A stretch of DNA of 64,000 nucleotides from Pomphorhynchus laevis (lineage: Eukaryota > Acanthocephala > Palaeacanthocephala > Echinorhynchida > Pomphorhynchidae), in the NCBI GenBank assembly GCA_012934845.2, contig WNNJ02003012.1, positions 62,001-126,000 on the forward strand. Reading direction: 5' to 3'. The notes below the pieces were generated by a model. It was not told the origin of the DNA. It was given only the letters and a program-made list of their open reading frames with translations, and did not search any database. This document shows, one piece after another, positions 35,101 through 44,816 of the stretch (positions are counted from its first letter, which is position 1; each line of letters starts with the position of its first letter). A program made the translations under genes and the position numbers.

Positions 35101-36356
35101 ACAGACTCGAACATTCATTATTACAGCACAAGACGCAATGAGTTATCATTTGAAAATGGAATTTTGCTTTTAGGAGCGCGTGTATTAATTCCGACGAGTC
35201 TACGGGAGACAGTTTTGCGAGCTTTGCATGCAGGCCATCCGGGAATTGTGGCTATGAAGTCCTTATCACGATATTACGTATGGTGGCCTGGATTGGATGC
35301 TGATATCGAGCGCTCAGTACAAAATTGTAACGATTGTCAGCGTTTCCGGAATAACGAACCTAACCATCCACTTCACAATTGGCCTGTACCCAGCGATATA
35401 TGGACTAGGATTCACGTAGATTTCGCCGGACCATCCCAACAGGAGTATTACTTTGTGGTTCAGTGTGCTCTATCAAAATGGCCAGAGGTTATTAAGATGC
35501 AATGTACAAGTGCTCACTCAACAATAAAGGTATTAAGAGAAATATTTGCCAGAAATGGGGTTCCGGAAGAGCTGGTATCAGACAATGGTCCCCCGTTTCA
35601 GTCTTCCGAATTCGCGAATTTTTTGCAGTCTAATGGAGTAAAGCATGTAAGAGTATCTCCGTATCACCCAAGATCAAACGGTTTAGCGGAGAGGTTTATT
35701 CAAGTACTAAAGAATAAAGTGATCAGACCTTACAATATACACGATCGTCCAAAGCGATTGCAGCAATTCTTATTGTCGTATAGAAACACACCGCACAGTG
35801 CCACAGGAAAACCACCATCAATTGTCTTTACCGGTCATCGTTTGACTACCTTATTTGATCGTTTGAAACCGAATCTACGTTCTACACTTGAAGGTTATCA
35901 AGCAAATAACAAAATACATTTCGATAAGAAATCCAAACCGAGGGAGTTTTATTCAGGAGAAAAGGTGTGGTATCGGCAGAAAAGTAACGAACCGTGGTCG
36001 GCGGGGGAAATAGAAAAGCGCTCAAACTGGACATCGTATGTCGTGAGCAACGCTGATCAAAACTACAGATTACACGCCGATATGCTTCGTAAAGGAGAAG
36101 GTATAGAGAATCGAGAAATTACCAATGATGCAGACAATGATCAAGAGAAAATGAATTCAACATTGTCACAGCGGATTGAGATAACTAGTGATCAAAGTCC
36201 ACTTACCATTACGAATTCGGCGGATGAAAAAAATCTTGAACATGATAATTGCCATCGCCAATTACCTAGACGATCAGAAAGAGTCCGTAAAGTACCTGTT
36301 CGATATGGCTGGAATGTGGCGTACTAAAAAGACCACATTTATATGGGGAAGAGGAA

Positions 36357-36549
36357 TGTTGTGTATGAACGAACACACTGCAAATGTATGGCAATGACGA
36401 TTATCACTGGCAGCAATGTGCTTGGCGGTATGCCTTTGTATTTTGACTATATATGTCGGATAGCGACTGTTTCTGAACGCTGGTGTTTTTGTTTGTACTA
36501 AAAATTAAAAAACGTTAGCGTTTGCTTTGCAATGTCTGAAAACACAACA
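36357..36549 (+). repeat. 3' LTR of the Gypsy element
   Basis: Matches the 5' LTR except for two one-base differences in homopolymer runs. Followed by the CTAAC target duplication. Confidence 0.93.
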
Positions 36550-37090
36550 CTAACAATATTGTTTAAGTCTTAGTGATAATGGATAATAAATTCATATCAC
36601 ATTAGACTTCTTGTTTTCTCAGACAATTGTCGGAAATTATTATTATTTTTTTCAGAGGAAATATCCCTTATTGGGATCAAGTTATATCTAGCTTACCTAA
36701 CCTTGGTTTAAATTCCACGTATAACTCTTAGTGATAATATGATTTATGATTACCTAAAAAGTAAAACTTGCATTTCTCTAACAGAAATCTAGTCTGTTAT
36801 CAAACTATTACCAGACCAACTCCTGGATATTTAAAATTTTGATAAACAGTTATAATTATAACTCTATCAACTGTCTTCTATCATTCTTGCACGGAGCACA
36901 GCTTACTTCCCACACGTAGTAACGTGTCCTTTTCGAAGGGTATAAATACATCAAAATTATGCTCCTAAACCTTGTGCAAGCATCGTCAGTAAAAGCAGAA
37001 CGGAAGACAGCTACAAATCCGAACAAAGAATCATCGCAAAAACGGAACGATCGAATTCTTTGTCTCAGTCTTTTCCTATAGCACGCCAAG
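36550..37090 (+). promoter_or_regulatory. macro-repeat segment with the TATA-containing hairpin module, copy 2
   Basis: Within 36885-37020: CTTGCACGGAGCACAGCTTA, then CACGTAGTAACGTG (a small palindrome), GGGTATAAATACATC (TATA box), GCTCCTAAACCTTGTGCAAG closing the stem, and AGAACGGAAGACAGC. The outer stem pairs CTTGCAC with GTGCAAG and GAGC with GCTC. Copies: minus strand 8985-9150 (diverged in sequence, same stem and TATA) and 58735-58870. Probably the promoter/leader of a mobile element. Confidence 0.6.
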
Positions 37091-38334
37091 GTTTAGGATT
37101 TTTTAATAACAAATATTTTTAAGAGTTTTCGATATTGCTTTGTGAATTGCTTTAACAAAAGATACAAAACTAGTAATTGATTATTTTGCTTGACATTATC
37201 TATCTGATGGAGAAGTTTACTCTCACCTTTCTCGACGGAATCTTAAACTGTTGCTTAAATTATAAAAAATAAACATATCATTTTCATTTTTACATATAAT
37301 TTTACATATGATTTTCAAGTGATTTTCAGAGACACAGTATCAGAAATGAAAAAGAATCAGGTGCCCTTATGTTGTCTTTCAGTGTTGAAACATGACATTC
37401 TTTATGTATAGAGAAAAACAGATAAGTATAATAGAAAGTCCTTGTTGAATCAAACCTCGAATTTAATTATTTATCGTCTGAGAATAAAAAACAGCGGTAT
37501 TATTTCCTTTGGCGTTTATGTTACTTGATATCGCTGAAGTTCATTACACTGCAAAGAATTCACTGCATTGCATTGACTTCGAATTTGCAAGCTAAGTCAT
37601 GCAATTCGCATATAGTGTATTCTCTCTGCTTTTATCAGTTTACTTGTTATTTAGCAATATCATTCACCACAGACTTCGCCCTGCTTTAATTAAGTTAATC
37701 ACTCTGCTCGAATTAATTGTTAGACAAGTAGTCTCTTTTTAACAAAAGTTGTATATAATAGGCGTATATAGTACCACAAGTATTCCTATCAAAAGTTCAT
37801 CCGATACTCTCTTTGTCGTAATGTTTAAGATTTGAAGCAAAATAGACCTTCGGCAAAGGGAGACACGCTGATTGTTATCGATAATAGCAGTTAATGTCGA
37901 TACACTATCTTTACACAAAATGGATCTATTTAGAACATGGAAATAATCATCTTCTAATCATGTACAGTAAAGATACGAATGTTGTTAAAGGCAACAAAGA
38001 TGAGATGCACAAAGCGAAACATACTTTACTTCTAAGCGAGCACCAATAACACCATGCTAAATTGTCGCGTTTTAGCTATGCCATAAACTGAATGTCTTGT
38101 GAATACTGACAAGGTTACTCCGTATTATATCAATTCTAAAATTATAAAAAACATATCATTTTCATTTTTACATATAATTTTATATACGATTTTCAAGTGA
38201 TTTTCAGAGAAACAGAATCAGAAGTGAAAAAGAATCAGGTGCTCTTATGTTACCTTCCAGTTTTGAAACATGACATTCTTTATGTATAGAGAGAAGCAGA
38301 TAGGTGTAATAGACAGTTCTTGTTGAATAAAAAA
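37091..38334. repeat. R450 repeats (37185-37640 and partial 38130-38334) and the LLPSR-type module
   Basis: R450 is a family of about 450 bp, recognised by CTGACATT-TATCTGAT, then ACATATCATTTTCATTTTTA, then TTGATATCGCTGAAGT and a TTCTCTCTGCTTTT end. Other copies lie at 17540-18030, 31180-31760, 57580-58160 and 59030-59480, with partial copies at 38130 and 59980. 37995-38045 is a diverged relative of the module at 1655-1717 and 61765-61815. No gene is supported. Confidence 0.65.
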
Positions 38335-39166
38335 TTGACGGATATATTTATGGAATACTTTGAGTAAACTGCAATGACCGAGTATATTATAAAACAAATC
38401 TTCTGGCGTAGACACATAGATGATATTTTTGTCATTTGGCGAGAAGGTAAATACAGTACTTCCTGGTTTATCATGTTTCTAAATGCCAACCATCCAAGTA
38501 TAAAATTAAATGTAACCTGGCCACAGGATAACTGTCTTAGCTTTTTAGACTTGTTGTTCAATGTCTCGGATTTCTCCAATGACGTGTTCCAAAAACCTAA
38601 AGAAACGGACTTATGTCTACATTGGTCTAGTAGCCACAGTGATCTAGTAGCCACCAATGAGATAAAAGGAGTAATTTATGGGATAAACTGCCTTGATTGC
38701 GTACTCTTTTATATAGGACAAACTGGTAGGTTTTTAAAAACAAGAGTAAAAAACATCGCTCAGCCGTACGCACTACTGCCCACTCAGCTGTGGCTCTGCA
38801 CGCCTTAAGTACAAAACACAACATTGATTTAGGTCCGACATTGAAGTCATCTATACTGTCCAAATTCGGACCTACCTATCATGCATCTTCGTTTCTCTTT
38901 TTATATCCTTAACATTGATGATTATTCCAAACTTGAATCGAAAATTTTATAAATGTTCTACCTCTTGCAGGGCGTCTTGTTATTTCGATTTTGATAACTT
39001 ACAAGCTTATTACAACGAGCGCATTATCAAATTCAAATTCAAGAAGTGGTTACAATCGATAATTAAGCGACATCAATACCAGATGAAAACGAGCCTGATA
39101 ATGAGTATGCAATCGGTAATGATAAGAACCACTCCGACAATAAAAAATGAACACGCTGCCTTGTAA
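38335..39166 (+). pseudogene. Penelope-like element fragment P2
   Basis: 5'-truncated copy of the P-type Penelope. RRHIDDIFVIW (Y to H in the YIDD box, so the catalytic box is altered), DNCLSFLDLL, and the GIY-YIG stretch GVIYGINCLDCVLFYIGQTG (about 38660-38725) are followed by a C-terminal region to about 39166. The RT part and the GIY start are in one frame of 144 residues (38374-38808). The 5' truncation point is shared exactly with P3 (60165), where it is joined to a partial R450. The pair was therefore amplified as one chimaeric repeat. Confidence 0.75.
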
Positions 39167-41100
39167 AAATAGAAAAATAAAAAAAATACTGATGTGGTCA
39201 ACGTTTCAGGATTTAACCTTGTTCATGAACGCTACAAAATTCACTAAGCAATAAAACAGCATAAATTTTACGTTTGTTATTTATTCTTTTAACATACTTT
39301 ATCATTTGTCTTTTTTATCACTCATTGATCTATATCTATATTTAAAAAAGTTCAAAGTAAAAATATCAGCATAGGACTATAGAGAATAGCTAATTATTTA
39401 AATAAACATTATTGTACGCTCTACATTATGTGGAACTTAGTTGCTTTCATTAGTTCAACAGAATGCAAGCAATGTCCATAAAGCTCATTTCGTCTGATTA
39501 TTGGTATGATTATGAAAAAATATTTATTCTTGCAACATCCATTAAACAAACGATTTATACTTTGACAATAACATATCAACATTTGAATATGGAAGATAGC
39601 AAATCATTTAAATGGACAGAAAATCACGAACAGAATTTTCGTTAGAGCCTAATGCATCATGGACGAAACACCGATAATTACACATGTTATAATCATGGAA
39701 CACGTTCGATTGATTATTATATATCAAAATATGCTTCCATTTTTAAAACCAAAGAAGATGGGCCTAATTTTTGACAGTAAGATTTCATATCAAACATTAA
39801 AGGAAAATCACCTTTATCTAATCTCGGACTGGGAGGTACCTGTCACTGATGAGACACGATATTTTCAAACAGCAACACTTGATTGTTTGTTTCTTAAATT
39901 ATACTTGCAATTTACATCATAATGTTTAAATGTCAAGAAACTGTTAACGTGCCTTACTTGCATTTAAAGTAAAATACTCATCTAAATTTGTACCACTAAA
40001 CCCTATAGTTCACTTCCAAACTTCTACATTAAAAGCTTTTAAATCGGGAAACGTTTTACTGTACATAGTCTTGATTATGCGAAATTTGATGAGAAGTTCT
40101 GATAAACTTTTGCAGAGAAACTAAAATACTCAAAGTTTTTGGTTGACTATTTCAAATTAAAATAGTCAACCAAATTTTTTAACTTTTATTATTTATTCTT
40201 CTATAAATTGTCGCTAGTTGTTTCCTCTACTAAAATATAATCCTATAGTTTCTCAAACTATAAAATTCTATATTTTCTAAGTTCTATGTTTTCCATCTTT
40301 ATTATGCTCACTTTTTTAATGAAGTATTGGTTATGCGATGATGATAGACTGCGATATCAAAAACACGTTCACATATGCTTATCACGGTTTATATGTTAAT
40401 AATACTGTTACCCAGCCTTGTTACCATTTATAGTAAAATAATAGTTTTTAAAGGTTTTAAATAGTATAAAAGTTTTTAAATCGGGAAACGTTCTACTGTA
40501 CATTGTCTTGATTTTGCGAAATTTGCTGAGAGGTTCTGATAAATTTTGCCAAAGAAAAATAGATACTGCTGCAATTTGGAAAATTCATCTAGTAAAACAC
40601 AATTATTCTTGGGCGTCTGTTGAAATCTCTTAATTTCCATATCCATACTAGAAAATTCTACATTTTCCAAGTTTTGTGATGTCCATCGATAATGTGCTGG
40701 TTAATAATACGCAAAGGTAAAAATTTTGATACCTAAATATAATGGTTAATGACTAGGATTTTTATGTTGCTAGTTGGTCTCACTACTAAAATATTATCCA
40801 ATAGTTTCTCAATAGCATGTTGACTTCGCGTGAGTGTAACAAACAAATAACCGCAGGTTGCCGAAACATGTCGTAGGCACACCACTTCTTGAAGAAAAGT
40901 ATGTTGCTGTCAATCTCAGGTTACAGTAGGAATTTGACCACATATTTGTAGATTTTAAGAGGCACGGAAACACATTTCAAACTTTGTTCAGACTAGTTTT
41001 CATTTGACATGCAAGATGCTCCTTCTGAGCTTTAAATGAAGCTTATTGATCTGCAATGCAATACTGAACTCTAATTCAAGTTCAGACATGTGTTAATGCA
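39167..41100. repeat. non-coding macro-repeat segment with inverted relatives of repeat R
   Basis: About 39265-39700 recurs at 62230-62660. 40020-40140 and 40440-40560 are direct repeats of each other (ATCGGGAAACGTT... CTTGATT). In reverse complement they resemble repeat R (AATCAAGACTATGTATAGCAAAACG at about 12220), so R fragments lie here in opposite orientation. A strong hairpin lies at 40138-40174. Two open frames at 39463-39645 and 39659-39922 resemble no family and are probably chance. Confidence 0.55.
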
Positions 41101-41108
41101 GACAAGCT

Positions 41109-41585
41109 GTGAAAATTAATGAGAGAATTAATCCCACTTTCCCTGAGATTTCCATTTATTTTACTCCTATTGCAGTCGAAACACTTGGCGCCTACAGTCC
41201 AACCGCAATGAAGTTTCTGAACTCTCTTGGAGCAAGGATATCTCGAAAGACGGAGGAAAAAGTGCCCGAACTTGTATTCAAATTAAAGTTCAGACATGTG
41301 TGAAAATTAAGACGAGCTAAGAAAATTTATAAGAATTACCCTTACTGTCCGCGAGATTTCCTAATTGTTCAAACGTACTATGTCCTTTTGGAAGCACAAA
41401 AATGTGTGAAAAGTTTTTTTACATTGAACTCCAAAAAGTCCAAGTACAGAAACAGATTAATTGATGAGCAAATACGGACATACGGCGAGTCTCAACTGAC
41501 TTTGCCATTACGCCCAATGTGGCTCAGCTATTTGAAAAGAACCGCTTTAAGGTTTTGGCTGCAAGAAATAGACAAATACATTTAA
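41109..41585 (+). pseudogene. C-terminal tail of a restriction-like-endonuclease LINE
   Basis: The plus frame carries FTPIAVETLGAYSPTAMKF (about 41155-41215), then further on GESQLTLPLRPMWLSYLKRT (about 41475-41540). The pattern F-x-P-x-x-VETLG-x-W/Y, followed later by a helical segment ending the protein, closes the RLE-type LINEs. It is the counterpart of FIPAVLECYGGW in the fragment at the left edge. Only the last 100 or so residues remain, in two frames. The gamma copy (62993-63502) retains the same two frames. Confidence 0.45.
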
Positions 41586-42607
41586 AAATGTAATTTTCGT
41601 TGTCAGAACAATAGTAATAAAAAAACTAATGATGTCATTGATTTATTGCTGTTTATAATCATTTTTATTGAATTGATTATATAAGAAGTTTTTACCTTAG
41701 TATTTTTGTAGAAAATCTAATGCAGTCTGATTTCATATAGACTCCAACTCAAGACCCCTAGAGAAATTGAGTTTGAGACGCCTGATTATCAGCAAAACGT
41801 TCTCGAATTAAAAAATTCGGAAATTTTTAAACGTAGAAAATAGAATTGTATTTTTGTATCAAGAATTTTATAGTACAGAAAATAAAAACTAACTTATAGA
41901 AGTACTTGAAATATGTGCTATCAATATAAAACAATAATGTATGTGTATCGACACAAGAGTAAAATATTCCATAAATACGGCAATGCTTGGGAATAACGGC
42001 AAATGTATTGTGTCCATATTAGTTAATCAACGATCTTCCAATCCAAATATGGGCTACGTCAATAAGTACATGCATTGGCGAGGTTACATGCTGGCACCTG
42101 GGACTTTGTGGTTGATGAAGATTTTATAGTACAGAGAATAAAAACTAACTTCTAGAAGTACTTGAAATATGTGCTATCAATAACACACAATAATGTATGT
42201 GTATCGACACAAGAGTCGAAATTTTCCATAAATACTGCAAAATGCACGGGAATACATTTTAGAATAAATAGTATAATAAATATAGAAAACAACGAACTTA
42301 GAAAATATACAATTTGCAACAAATTGTAAAAGAATAAAGATAACAATTCAGAAATAGGATACACTGTAGATGTACTAAATTTTTGCCAACGCAACGTTTT
42401 ATCAAATAATCTCGTCAAATTTGGCATTATCAAGACTATGTATAGCAAAACGTTTCCAGATTACAAAACTGTAATTTAATGGAGACGATTTAGCGTGTTA
42501 GTTGTCATTGGTATTGATAAGAATTTGCTGACTTTGACACAATTTCACTGAATGCATTTACCACATCTCTAATAGCCGTTTCTAACTATTCATGTTTTCA
42601 AAAATAC
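41586..42607. repeat. repeat R with upstream flank, copy 3
   Basis: 41586-42240 matches 11600-12060 and 63470-64000, including an internal repetition (ATTTTATAGTACAGAGAATAA at 41870 and 42120). 42258-42607 matches 12060-12400 and 22440-22800. It runs straight into retroelement copy 2. Confidence 0.8.
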
Positions 42608-42609
42608 AC

Positions 42610-44660
42610 CAATTTAATTATTATTATTTAAATAGCCAACTGTAAAAGTTGGCTGTTGATTCCATTCTGTATGTAAGTGGGTTCCACGAACCCACTTACA
42701 TACACTGTGCAAGAGTTCCAAACAGCAGTTGATACACTGCTTGGAACAGAGTCTGTTCTTGATAGTAATCAAGCAGACTCTGCACTTACTTTGCCAGTTG
42801 CAGATGATGCGCCCTTTGCTAATATCTTAGTTATAGATACCCAGGAAATGATTCAATTTGAATATGGGTACTGAGAACAAGTAGCAGTTTAAAGGGATCA
42901 GCAGCCTAGGGAACATAACATGTTTCCTACGCAATATCAAAGGGCAGCTCAAGATTTATTTCTTGACTGGGCATTGTAAACCTTTGAGCGGCAGAGCAGT
43001 AGGGGTACTGAGCATTATAGTTGTCAACTCCCTATTGCTCATTTCCCTGCTAAAACCGTTAGGATACTGATCCATCCCTACACAAGCAGAGACCCTGGGA
43101 TGATGCATGCAATTTTCTCGATGATACCGGATTTATTTCGGCCATCAATTAGAGAAATCGTTGATCAGATATCAGGAGAGGACGAGTATGCAGTTCTACA
43201 ACGGAATCTCATACTATTGATGAAAGGGCAACTGACAGCTAATGAGAATATTAGCATACGTAGTCCACAAGGACCTACATCAATTTTCCTTGCGCACCAG
43301 GAAATGTTCCTAGAACGAAACCTGAATGACATTGATTAGAACAAAGTCAGGCACTAGGGCGTATTTGCTCAATATTCCGTCAAGGAGTAAGGATCGAAGC
43401 AATGCCGGTGAGATGGCGACGATGGCAATCTAATGTAAGTTCTGCGCTTACTAAAGCTATACGTTATCACATCAAAAAGAGCATATTAGCTCCTCTACCA
43501 CGGAGGACTAAGCCACAATACTGTTCTCGAGTTTTCCTTATATCTAAAAAGGACTCGTATATGCTAATATATGACGGGAGGATATGGCACGGGTGTAAAA
43601 CCCCGGATTTCTATCTTCCTTCTATATATCAAGTCTTAAACAAAGAACATGTTGTGTGCAAGAGCTGGTACGTAAAAATTGATTTCAAATCAATGTTTTA
43701 CCAAATTCCTCTTTGCCCTTCCGATTGGATTAAGACGGCTTTCGAATACAACGGGAATTACTATCATTACAAAGTCCTTCCTTTCGGTATACCTTGGGGA
43801 CCCTTTTGGGCACAAATGATTGGCAATGCCATAACTCATTTTGCTCGTAAACAAGGGGTTGAAGCTTGGACTCATATCGATGATATGATCCTATCGCATG
43901 ACACAAAAGCAGTACTCGTTTTGGCAGTTAAAAAGCTTCTGGCTCTCTGTAAGAGTGGAAATCTCTCTCTAAATCTAGAGAAGAGCATCCTACGCCATCG
44001 TAAGCAAATTACATACTTAAGGGGCACTTGGACGACTAAAGGGGTACAGATTACTTCAGATGCGTTATCTCGTTTTCGCGAGGCTGTGGCGTATCTGAGG
44101 ATTCTGAAATCCCCTATTCAACGTCGACAAGGGATGCGTTTGAGAGGTCTGATTAATTATTATCTGCCTTTCTTTTCCACTGCACATAAGCTCCTTTACC
44201 AGGATGAGCCATGGCAGTCCTGGTTTCTGAAGTGGCTCATTGATAAGGAGCAACTGATTCTTTCCAAGCCACGAAAAGCATGTCGCGAAAAGATATTCGT
44301 GGATGCTACCAAAACTCAAATTGGTATCGTAGGCTCGGAAGGGAAGTTGCACACATATGAACTACCGTATGAACTTCCAATATTTGACGCTGAATTACTA
44401 GCCGCCTGGTGTGATCAGAAACTATACTCAGACGCTAAAATACACACTAATAATCTGGGTGTTTTTTATTCAGTCCTCAAAGGAAGAGCGAAAACGGTGC
44501 CGATGGGCAACCCTTTCCTACAGGATATGGATGGGAAGCCGATACAATGGATACCACTGCTTCAAACCCGGCTGACATACCCAGTCGTTGGTAAGATTAA
44601 CTATCCTTCTCTTTTTTTGCTTGTTTCTTTCTTCTCGACATTACAGCTATTACCCACGTA
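42610..44660 (+). mobile_element. hepadnavirus-like (HEART-type) retroelement, copy 2, fossil
   Basis: Fossil; the better-preserved copy, with about three breaks. Parts: 5' hairpins (42632-42704), an N-terminal region of unknown role (about 42705-43340) and an open RT-RNase H region (about 43402-44590). RT motifs: LIYDGRIW, VKIDFKSMFYQIPLCPSDW, VLPFGIPWGPFWAQM and HIDDMIL. The HIDD box occupies the place of YMDD in hepadnaviruses. RNase H motifs: FVDATKTQIGIVG, FDAELLAAW and IHTNNLG. A D-A-T-x-T opening and AELLAA are distinctive of hepadnavirus polymerases rather than Gypsy, Copia or DIRS. No LTR, integrase or tyrosine recombinase is visible. It has no MULE, so it keeps the empty TAGTTGTCA site near 43018. 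It lies directly upstream of the viral fossil. Confidence 0.75.
42668..42704. repeat. perfect 17-bp hairpin at the retroelement 5' region, copy 2
   Basis: Arms 42668-42684 and 42688-42704 around CAC, identical to 23811-23847. The smaller GCCAACTGTAAAAGTTGGC hairpin lies at about 42635. Confidence 0.9.
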
Positions 44661-44816
44661 CTGCAAACTATCAATTACAAACAATCTCAAACTTACAAAC
44701 AATCTCAAAAACTACTAACTCTCTTTATATTTCATACATATAAAAAGAAAGAAATAAATCATTTATTGGTGATTTAAAAGTGTTACTTTTTAGGCTTTGC
44801 CTACTTAATTTATATT
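44661..44816. other. junction between the retroelement and the viral fossil
   Basis: Short sequence with CTTACAAACAATCTCAAA-type repetition, then AT-rich text with TTTATTGGTGATTTAAAAG. It may be the 5' untranslated region of the integrated virus, or filler made during integration. Confidence 0.35.

Larger units (their letters stand above)
32000..36549 (+). mobile_element. Ty3/Gypsy LTR retrotransposon, young and nearly whole (fossil)
   Basis: A 4550-bp element with 193-bp LTRs (32000-32192 and 36357-36549, TGTTGTG...CACAACA). The 5-bp target duplication CTAAC lies at 31995-31999 and 36550-36554; gamma keeps the empty site at 58401-58405. Parts: gag (about 32175-33150) ending in a zinc knuckle CHRCGKIGHIRRCC; aspartic protease with FDTGAMLS (about 33240); RT with YLDDVVVAG (about 34120); RNase H with INYSQIDREALAL (about 34670); and integrase with an HHCC finger (HAGHPG, CNDCQ), HVDFAGP and HPRSNGLAERF (about 35230-35700). 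There is no envelope gene. A polypurine tract (36345-36356) precedes the 3' LTR. The LTRs differ by only two one-base homopolymer indels, so it is very recent. About one break is seen in pol. Confidence 0.93.

Noticed and set aside
36856-37089. Minus-strand arginine/phenylalanine-rich frame, repeated at 58707-58940
   Set aside because: It is the opposite strand of the TATA-hairpin module. Both copies come from the recent duplication, so shared openness means little.
39463-39922. Two open plus-strand frames in beta
   Set aside because: No motif recognised, and in gamma the corresponding stretch (62430-62660) does not stay open, so coding is unlikely.
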